This document shows positions 27,068-33,304 of a stretch of 33,304 nucleotides of DNA, in pieces. Source of the DNA: Gammaproteobacteria bacterium (GTDB lineage: Bacteria > Pseudomonadota > Gammaproteobacteria > Pseudomonadales > Litorivicinaceae); NCBI GenBank assembly GCA_002731015.1, contig PBZM01000029.1, positions 1 to 33,304 on the forward strand. Direction: 5' to 3'. Every line of letters starts with the position of its first letter. Positions within the stretch are counted from its first letter, which is position 1. A program made the translations under genes and the position numbers. Under the pieces are notes generated by a model. The model saw only the letters and a program-made list of their open reading frames with translations. It made no database searches and was not told the DNA's origin.

Positions 27068-28681
27068 ATGATTTTGATTGACGAGATTTCATCCATATCA
27101 AGACATTGGGATCAGACACTTACCACCCTTTTTAAAAACGATCCGGGGCGAGCGTCGCGTTTCGTTGCCGAGGGCGCAGGGTTACGACTTGATTATTCCA
27201 AGCACTGGCTCGATTGTGCGGTTCTTTCCAAGTTAGTTGATTTATTGTGCACCTCTGATTTCCTAGAGACGCGTGCGTCGATGTTTGCTGGCGATCGCAT
27301 AAATACCACCGAAAATCGGGCGGTACTTCATGTCGGCCTGCGTGGCAAATCCACAGATAACTTTACAGTTGATGGTGCTCCGGTCACGCCATCCGTGATT
27401 CAAGCACGTAATCAAGCCTATGGCTTCGCTGAAGATATTCGAAAAGGTATATTTGTTGGTGCCACAGGTGAAGCTTTTACAGACGTGGTCAATATTGGGA
27501 TTGGTGGCTCAGGTTTAGGACCTTTGACGGTCGCTGAAGCTCTCAAGCCGATGATTGATGGGCCGAAACTTCATTACGTATCCAACGTAGATGGTGCCCA
27601 TTTGCATGACGTATTAGTCACCCTCGATCCGCGTACCACCCTGATATTAATTGCATCAAAGACTTTCACGACACAGGAAACAATGCACAACGCTGCCAAA
27701 GCTAAACAATGGATATCTAATGTGTTAGGCGAGACCGCTATTGCAGAACATTTCGCAGCTTTATCAATTAATGTCGAAGCCATGCGGTCTTTTGGTATTG
27801 CAGATACGCGGATGTTTAGATTCTGGGATTGGGTTGGTGGCCGCTACTCTGTTTGGTCGACAATAGGGCTGTCCCTGATGATCGCAATGGGCCCCGAGGT
27901 GTTTGATCGCTTGCTTTCTGGTGCAAGAGAGATGGATCGACATTTTCAAAACGCGCCTGCTGATCATAATATTCCGATATTAATGGCGCTGATCGGGATC
28001 TGGTATAGAAATGGATTTGGCTTAGACACTCATGCGATCTTGCCATACGAACAACGTTTGCACCGCTTTCCAGCATACCTACAACAAATGGAAATGGAGT
28101 CTAATGGCAAGAGGGTAGATCGGGCTGGCGAGCCTTTAGACTATGATACGTGTCCGGTGATATGGGGCGAACCCGGTACCAATGGCCAACATGCATTCCA
28201 CCAACTGCTACATCAAGGCACCATGGTCTGCCCGGTTGATTTTATTTTGACCGCAAATCCGATCAATACAGACCATGAATCGCACTCTTTGCTGAATGCG
28301 AATTGTCTGGCACAGGCCGAGGCTTTGGCGTTCGGAATGTCGACAGATAAGGTTCTTGAAAAGATGCTCGCTGACGGATGGTCTAGATCGGATGCGATAC
28401 GACTCGCATCCCATCGAACTTTTCCGGGTAACAGACCTAGCTCACTAATTATGATGGATGCGCTGACGCCAGAGAACTTGGGTGCTTTAATTGCGGCTTA
28501 TGAGCACAAGGTTTTTACTCAAGGGATCCTGTGGAATATCAATTCCTACGATCAGTGGGGCGTGGAGTTAGGAAAAGCGCAATGTAATGCGCTTAGGCTT
28601 GGTTTCGAGTCGGGCGATGCATCTAAATTTTCAACTTCTACGCAGGAGTCGCTGAAATGGCTGTTAGAAAAAAAATATTAA
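27068..28681 (+). CDS. pgi: Glucose-6-phosphate isomerase
   Basis: NIGIGGSGLGPLTVAEAL, VSNVDGAHLHDVL, GGRYSVWSTIGLSLMIA, EQWGVELGK-like DQWGVELGKAQ. Confidence 0.96.
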   Translation: MILIDEISSISRHWDQTLTTLFKNDPGRASRFVAEGAGLRLDYSKHWLDCAVLSKLVDLLCTSDFLETRASMFAGDRINTTENRAVLHVGLRGKSTDNFTVDGAPVTPSVIQARNQAYGFAEDIRKGIFVGATGEAFTDVVNIGIGGSGLGPLTVAEALKPMIDGPKLHYVSNVDGAHLHDVLVTLDPRTTLILIASKTFTTQETMHNAAKAKQWISNVLGETAIAEHFAALSINVEAMRSFGIADTRMFRFWDWVGGRYSVWSTIGLSLMIAMGPEVFDRLLSGAREMDRHFQNAPADHNIPILMALIGIWYRNGFGLDTHAILPYEQRLHRFPAYLQQMEMESNGKRVDRAGEPLDYDTCPVIWGEPGTNGQHAFHQLLHQGTMVCPVDFILTANPINTDHESHSLLNANCLAQAEALAFGMSTDKVLEKMLADGWSRSDAIRLASHRTFPGNRPSSLIMMDALTPENLGALIAAYEHKVFTQGILWNINSYDQWGVELGKAQCNALRLGFESGDASKFSTSTQESLKWLLEKKY

Positions 28682-28920
28682 CAGTCGATGAAATTAGCCG
28701 AATTATCGAAATGGCTTGGGAAGATAGGACCCCGTTTGAGGCCATCGAGTCATCGTTCGAACTCAAGGAGGCTGAAGTGATCCGTCTCATGAGGCAGAAA
28801 ATGAAGCCATCGAGTTTTAAGATTTGGAGGGCGCGTGTCTCTGGTCGCAAAACGAAACATGTGGCAAGGCGGGGTTTTCTATTGGGGCGTCACGTGTGTC
28901 CCACGCAAAGAAACCGTTAA
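28657..28920 (+). CDS. TIGR03643-type small protein
   Basis: ISRIIEMAWEDRTPFEAIESSFELKEAEVIRLMRQKMKPSSFKIWRARVSGRKTKH. Confidence 0.85.
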   Translation: MAVRKKILTVDEISRIIEMAWEDRTPFEAIESSFELKEAEVIRLMRQKMKPSSFKIWRARVSGRKTKHVARRGFLLGRHVCPTQRNR

Positions 28921-29013
28921 AATAAAAGGTTATAAGCATTAATCAAATTATTCTTTTAAGATCTAACAAAAAATGATTAACCTATTACAGGTAGGGTTAA
29001 GGAAATAAGCGCA

Positions 29014-29964
29014 ATGAACTTATGCAAAATACTGACGGCGATTGCCGGCCTAATAATTACAGGTATCGCAAACGCAGCCTCGATCGGTCCGATTATTGGT
29101 AGTTTTGAATTGATCGATCTTCTAGAAGCCGAGCGCGCGACGGTTCTCGAAATTCGCAGTGATAAGAAGGCGTATTTAGACCAGCATATTCCGGGATCGG
29201 TACATATACCCTACGCAGAATTTCGTGGCCCAGACAAGAATCCAGGCAAAGTTCCTGATGTTACGCAGCTCGCAAATGTTCTGGGTGCACGCGGAATCGA
29301 TACCAACAAGACGGTCGTTATCGTGCATGACGGAGTGACTCCCACCGACTTCGGCGCTGCGGCTAGAGTTTACTGGACGCTCAAAAGCGTTGGATTCGGA
29401 TCGCTGGCCATTTTGAACGGGGGATTCAGAGGTTATCAGAAAGATGGCTTCGAGATTGCCTCCGGCGGGACAGATATTGATCGAACTTCACCGATCCTTA
29501 GGTTCGACCCGGCTTGGTATGCAGACACGGCTGAAGTCGAAAGACAAGTTTCTGGGCAGGGCAGGGCCCGCTTATTGGATGCTCGTTCGGATGATTTCTA
29601 CGCTGGTGAGGCATGGCACGATTCAGCTGCGAGACCCGGTATCCTTCCGGGCGCTGACCAATTTTCATTTGAGTCATTTTTCGACAAAAATACACCACTT
29701 CTGAAGCATAGCGATGAATTGCAAATGGTTGTTACTGCGAATCAATTGGACCAAGCTGGTACGATTTCATATTGCAATACCGGTCACTGGGCGGCTACAA
29801 ATTGGTTCGTTCTGAGCGAGGTGGTCGGAATTAAAGATATGAAGCTCTACGCGGAATCGATGGTTGAATGGTCAGCTCTCAATAAACCCATGGAAAACGT
29901 TCCCACGTCTGTACAATTCGCTATTCTTAAAACAAAGAAATGGTTTAACAATTTGGTGAATTAG
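29014..29964 (+). CDS. Periplasmic two-domain rhodanese / thiosulfate sulfurtransferase
   Basis: Signal peptide MNLCKILTAIAGLIITGIANA; ATVLEIRSDKKAYLDQHIPGSVHIPYAEF; active-site loop YCNTGHWAATNWF. Confidence 0.88.
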   Translation: MNLCKILTAIAGLIITGIANAASIGPIIGSFELIDLLEAERATVLEIRSDKKAYLDQHIPGSVHIPYAEFRGPDKNPGKVPDVTQLANVLGARGIDTNKTVVIVHDGVTPTDFGAAARVYWTLKSVGFGSLAILNGGFRGYQKDGFEIASGGTDIDRTSPILRFDPAWYADTAEVERQVSGQGRARLLDARSDDFYAGEAWHDSAARPGILPGADQFSFESFFDKNTPLLKHSDELQMVVTANQLDQAGTISYCNTGHWAATNWFVLSEVVGIKDMKLYAESMVEWSALNKPMENVPTSVQFAILKTKKWFNNLVN

Positions 29965-29967
29965 CGT

Positions 29968-31059
29968 TTGGTCACACGAACATCGCTTGTCATTATTCTC
30001 CTTCTTACGCTCGCTGTAATAGCGGGCGTTCGTTTTTCCCTTCTGCTTGGTCTCGGTATTACTATTGGATTTGTCCTAGAACGCTACGGGTTCGGGTTTG
30101 CTGGACCTTGGAGACGTTTCATTCGGGACCGAGACGCGCAAGGTATAATAGCTCAACTAATCGCGATTGGACTGACCGCCTTAGCGATACAGCCTTTGAT
30201 AGCGTATGCGCCGGGAACACTGATAGGAGCCATAGCTCCCGTTTCACTCACTATGATCATCGCCGCAGCTGTTTTTGGCCTGTCGATGCAAATGATCCTA
30301 GGGTGCGGTTCGGGGACACTCGTTAACGCTGGTTCTGGCAACCCTCTTGCGTTAGCGGCGCTTCCATTCTTCGGCTTGGGTAGCTTCCTTGGATCGCTAC
30401 TGATCCCTGTCGCTATCCAATCTACGCCCCACATTCCATTAAGTCTCACAAAACTGCTTGGCGTCGAGCGGAGTGTGGTTATCACACTGGCCGGGTTACT
30501 AATCATTGGATTGGTCGTCCGCGGCTTTAGTCAGGGCCCGATTTGGAATAGAAGATTTCTCACAGCGGCCATATTATTGGCTGCGCTCGCTATTCTGCAC
30601 GTGCTTATCGCTGGCCAACCTTGGGGAGTGGTCTATGGTCTTGGGCTTTGGGCTGCAAAAGCCGCGCAGGGAATTGGCTGGGACCCAAATACGGCGCAAT
30701 TTTGGGTTCATCCAATTAATGCATCAGCGCTCAAGGGGTCAATACTCACGGATACTACTTCTCTAACCAATATTGGCCTTGTCATGGGATCTGCCCTGGC
30801 AGCTTGGATAGATTCCGTTAACAGACCATTCAAGCAGCCTATCGCTATTTGGTATTACCTCATCGCGGCTCTTTTTGGCCTGCTTCTGGGTATCTCCTCA
30901 CGACTTGCATTTGGGTGTAACGTTGGTGGTCTTTTTAGTGGAATCGCATCAGGTTCGGTGCATGGTTGGGCGTGGCTGGTAGCGGGTTTCATCGGAAGTA
31001 TTGCTGGTGTTTACCTGAGAGACAATCTCTGGCTTCTTGCCAGTCGAGAAGCCAAATGA
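29968..31059 (+). CDS. YeeE/YedE-family sulfur-compound transporter
   Basis: Duplicated Cys/Gly motifs LGCGSGTLVNAGSGNPLALAAL and FGCNVGGLFSGIASGSVHGWAW typical of YeeE/YedE (TsuA-like). Confidence 0.88.
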   Translation: MVTRTSLVIILLLTLAVIAGVRFSLLLGLGITIGFVLERYGFGFAGPWRRFIRDRDAQGIIAQLIAIGLTALAIQPLIAYAPGTLIGAIAPVSLTMIIAAAVFGLSMQMILGCGSGTLVNAGSGNPLALAALPFFGLGSFLGSLLIPVAIQSTPHIPLSLTKLLGVERSVVITLAGLLIIGLVVRGFSQGPIWNRRFLTAAILLAALAILHVLIAGQPWGVVYGLGLWAAKAAQGIGWDPNTAQFWVHPINASALKGSILTDTTSLTNIGLVMGSALAAWIDSVNRPFKQPIAIWYYLIAALFGLLLGISSRLAFGCNVGGLFSGIASGSVHGWAWLVAGFIGSIAGVYLRDNLWLLASREAK

Positions 31060-31232
31060 CGAGGCGGGTTGGAATCATTATCGCAGTGTCCGCTGTCGTT
31101 TTTATCGTTGTCTTTGATTGGTTATTGGGCACACCTCCTGATCCCTACCGAGCGCCTGATCCGATGGCGTTCGGATCAACTTCTGGGGCGTCGGGAGCTA
31201 TTTGTTCGTTCGCTCCTGGGGCCGAAGAATGA
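31056..31232 (+). CDS. 58-aa single-pass small membrane protein
   Basis: MTRRVGIIIAVSAVVFIVVFDWLLGTPPDPYRAPDPMAFGSTSGASGAICSFAPGAEE; ATGA overlap with the yedE stop and again with the ogt start. Confidence 0.6.
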   Translation: MTRRVGIIIAVSAVVFIVVFDWLLGTPPDPYRAPDPMAFGSTSGASGAICSFAPGAEE

Positions 31233-31699
31233 CGCAAAAAACCGTCATTGAAACTGAGTTTGGTTACGTTAAATTAATATTTGATGGAGCCGAGTTATTG
31301 AGCGTAACCAAAGTCGCTGCAAAAGAACCAAGCGATGCCATTGACTCGTCTATTCTCGGCCCTGTCACTGATTGTATTGCGGGCAAACGCGATGGACGCG
31401 AAATTCCAATCCAATTCAACGGCTCAGTATTTCAAGTCAGCGCATGGAATGCGATACGCTCCGTAAAGGCCGGGGAGGTAATAAGCTACGCGGAGCTAGC
31501 AAGAAGAGCGGGAAATATCCGCGCAACAAGGGCTGTAGCTGCAGCTTGCGGCAAGAATCCCTGCGCAATTGTTGTTCCGTGTCACCGAATCATTCGGCGT
31601 GATAATGGCCTAGGCGGGTTTTTCTGGGGTCTTGATGTCAAGCGTGCTTTATTGAAAAGAGAAGGGCTCGGAGTCAGCGAAGATTGTCGTATTGTTTGA
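31229..31699 (+). CDS. ogt: Methylated-DNA--protein-cysteine methyltransferase
   Basis: AVAAACGKNPCAIVVPCHRIIRRDNGLGGFFWGLDVKRALLKREG; ATG at 31229 preferred over the ORF-track start 31202. Confidence 0.93.
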   Translation: MTQKTVIETEFGYVKLIFDGAELLSVTKVAAKEPSDAIDSSILGPVTDCIAGKRDGREIPIQFNGSVFQVSAWNAIRSVKAGEVISYAELARRAGNIRATRAVAAACGKNPCAIVVPCHRIIRRDNGLGGFFWGLDVKRALLKREGLGVSEDCRIV

Positions 31700-31705
31700 C
31701 AGGTC

Positions 31706-32308
31706 TTATACCTTCATTTTTTTATCATTAAAGCGCCAACAATAAAGAGCAAAATAGGAACGGAAGGGTGCGGCGTTTTCGATTAGCTTGTACCTATCCA
31801 GCTGTGCATCCGTGGCGAATTCTGTGCTGATTCTTTTCAAAATAAGATCATTATCTGCCCATTGATCAGAGCTCCGAAGAACAAATAGTTCCCACATCGA
31901 TACTGTCCAAGGGCCCAATCCTTTAATAGCTAACATCGCTTTCTTTCGTTCATCTTCTGGGATTTGACTGAGGTGATAAATCCAGGATTCACCAAGAGTT
32001 AAGACCGTCGCTAACGTTCGTTTTTTAGACGCAGATAATCCCGTATCTGGTGTTTCGATATCTGATAGAGCTTTTATGAGTTCTGATCGTTCCGCGAATC
32101 GCATCTGTAGACGATCCCAGATCGAACGAGCAGCCTGATTCGATAATTGTTGACTGATAACGATTCGAGCGAGTCCCAGCAACTGATCCCCGCCATACCG
32201 GTTTGGAATTTCCACAATTCCAGTTTCTTCAACAAATTCAGATAGCTTTTTCGAACCTATCTTGGTTATATGTCGCTGAGCGATTAAAGCTGTTTCACAT
32301 AGAGCCAT
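31706..32308 (-). CDS. DNA-3-methyladenine glycosylase II-like (HhH-GPD)
   Basis: ARIVISQQLSNQAARSIWDRL, AIKGLGPWTVSMWELFVLRSSDQWADNDLILKR. Confidence 0.85.
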   Translation of the reverse strand: MALCETALIAQRHITKIGSKKLSEFVEETGIVEIPNRYGGDQLLGLARIVISQQLSNQAARSIWDRLQMRFAERSELIKALSDIETPDTGLSASKKRTLATVLTLGESWIYHLSQIPEDERKKAMLAIKGLGPWTVSMWELFVLRSSDQWADNDLILKRISTEFATDAQLDRYKLIENAAPFRSYFALYCWRFNDKKMKV

Positions 32309-32331
32309 ACAAAACGAAAGGAGTCCTGAAG

Positions 32332-32625
32332 ATGAGTCTTATGATTGCACTAATTCGGGTCAATAGTCTTGTCGATTTCGAGAGTTATCGGGCGAAAGTT
32401 CCAGCTACTCTGGAGCCATATGGAGGCGAGATAAAATTCCGGGCGAAAAATATCACAACACTCGTTGACGAAAATGAGCTTGGAGGCTTTTCGCAGATCG
32501 CGTTATTAAGATTCCCGAGTCAAGATGATATGAACGATTGGTATGCTTCGGATGCATATCAAAATCTCACAAAACTTCGTACGAGCGCTGGTAGTTTCAC
32601 CATGCTCGGTTTTAACTCATGCTAA
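32332..32625 (+). CDS. DUF1330-type protein
   Basis: ATG 32332 with AAAGGAG SD; IALIRVNSLVDFESYRAKVPATLEPYGGEIKFRAKNITTL...ALLRFPSQDDMNDWYASDAYQNL. Confidence 0.8.
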   Translation: MSLMIALIRVNSLVDFESYRAKVPATLEPYGGEIKFRAKNITTLVDENELGGFSQIALLRFPSQDDMNDWYASDAYQNLTKLRTSAGSFTMLGFNSC

Positions 32626-32698
32626 TATAGCGCATAATCATTATTATGTTAAATTAATTAAACACGATCAAAGGCAGTGCCTTAAGGAATTGCTATCA

Positions 32699-32977
32699 AT
32701 GAAAGTTAATCACTTCTTCGATGACCAAGTTCTGTCGCTTAGCTTTGATAATTCAAATGGGTTAAGTTCTGTCGGTGTTATGGAACCTGGTAATTACGAT
32801 TTCTCAACATCTCAAAATGAAAGAATGGTTGTGATCAGTGGTGCACTTTTAGTCCAACGTCAGGACGATCCGGAACCACAACTATATTCCGACGGTGAAG
32901 AATTTCATGTTCCGAGCGATCAAACCTTCAATGTCGAGGTTACTGAACCCACAGCATATTTGTGTGAATACAGCTGA
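32699..32977 (+). CDS. ppnP: Pyrimidine/purine nucleoside phosphorylase (YaiE/PpnP)
   Basis: VGVMEPGNYDFSTSQNERMVVISGALLVQ...YSDGEEFHVPSDQTFNVEVTEPTAYLCEY; ATG at 32699, ORF-track start 32543 is an extension. Confidence 0.88.
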   Translation: MKVNHFFDDQVLSLSFDNSNGLSSVGVMEPGNYDFSTSQNERMVVISGALLVQRQDDPEPQLYSDGEEFHVPSDQTFNVEVTEPTAYLCEYS

Positions 32978-33294
32978 GTTCGCGACGTCATCCATATTGG
33001 ATCTTGAATTCATAGAACACCTAATCACCATCCTGAATTCTTGTGTTTGTGAAGACTTTTGGAATACCGTGTGATACGGCTATTCTGTACTAGCACGGAT
33101 TCGCGAGGAATATTTCAGATTCTTTGGTAATTGCCAGCTTTTACGCATATTTTTCTAATCAGATCAAATACACTTACCTCCACGTGAAAAAGCGGCCCCA
33201 AACGAATCTCTTTAAGTCTTAATTTTAATTAGTTGCGACGAGTTTAACTAAAAATTTTCATATGATTTAGAAACTTAACAAAATTGGGAGAAGT

Positions 33295-33304
33295 ATGAGT
33301 AAAA
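33295..33304 (+). CDS. Start of a further CDS (3' truncated by window edge)
   Basis: GGGAG AAGT ATG AGT AAA A; only MSK visible. Confidence 0.4.

Noticed and set aside
1-33304. Defence system, prophage, transposase, CRISPR or biosynthetic cluster
   Set aside because: No diagnostic genes or motifs found on reading all larger ORFs.

Overview
The window looks like gammaproteobacterial chromosome. A conserved housekeeping block (dapA end, bamC-like, MBL hydrolase, purC, SRP RNA, dnaX, ybaB, recR, rnd, ycgL) is followed by a more accessory half. The accessory half contains an LplT-like MFS transporter, nhaA, gor, an NDH-SelD fusion, prpE, mnmH/selU, tRNA-Thr(GGT), a small segment with a lyase-like protein that ends in a tRNA 3'-end remnant, acyl-CoA synthetase, chrA, an SDR (3-hydroxybutyrate dehydrogenase type), a short SbmA-like transporter, pgi, a periplasmic rhodanese with a YeeE/YedE transporter, ogt, an AlkA-like glycosylase and ppnP. 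The most interesting items are: (1) two decayed genes flanking nhaA that the ORF track does not name, one frameshifted inside a 33-nt quasi-palindrome; (2) a tRNA 3'-end remnant 2.6 kb from an intact tRNA-Thr, bracketing a possible island; (3) a 58-aa membrane protein coupled by ATGA overlaps on both sides inside the rhodanese-YedE-Ogt operon; (4) a gor / NDH-SelD / mnmH neighbourhood that may form a selenium route; (5) a 102-bp element with 13-bp perfect inverted ends that supplies the purC stop codon. No CRISPR array, transposase, integrase or recognisable defence system was found. All family calls are from reading the translations; no database search was run.
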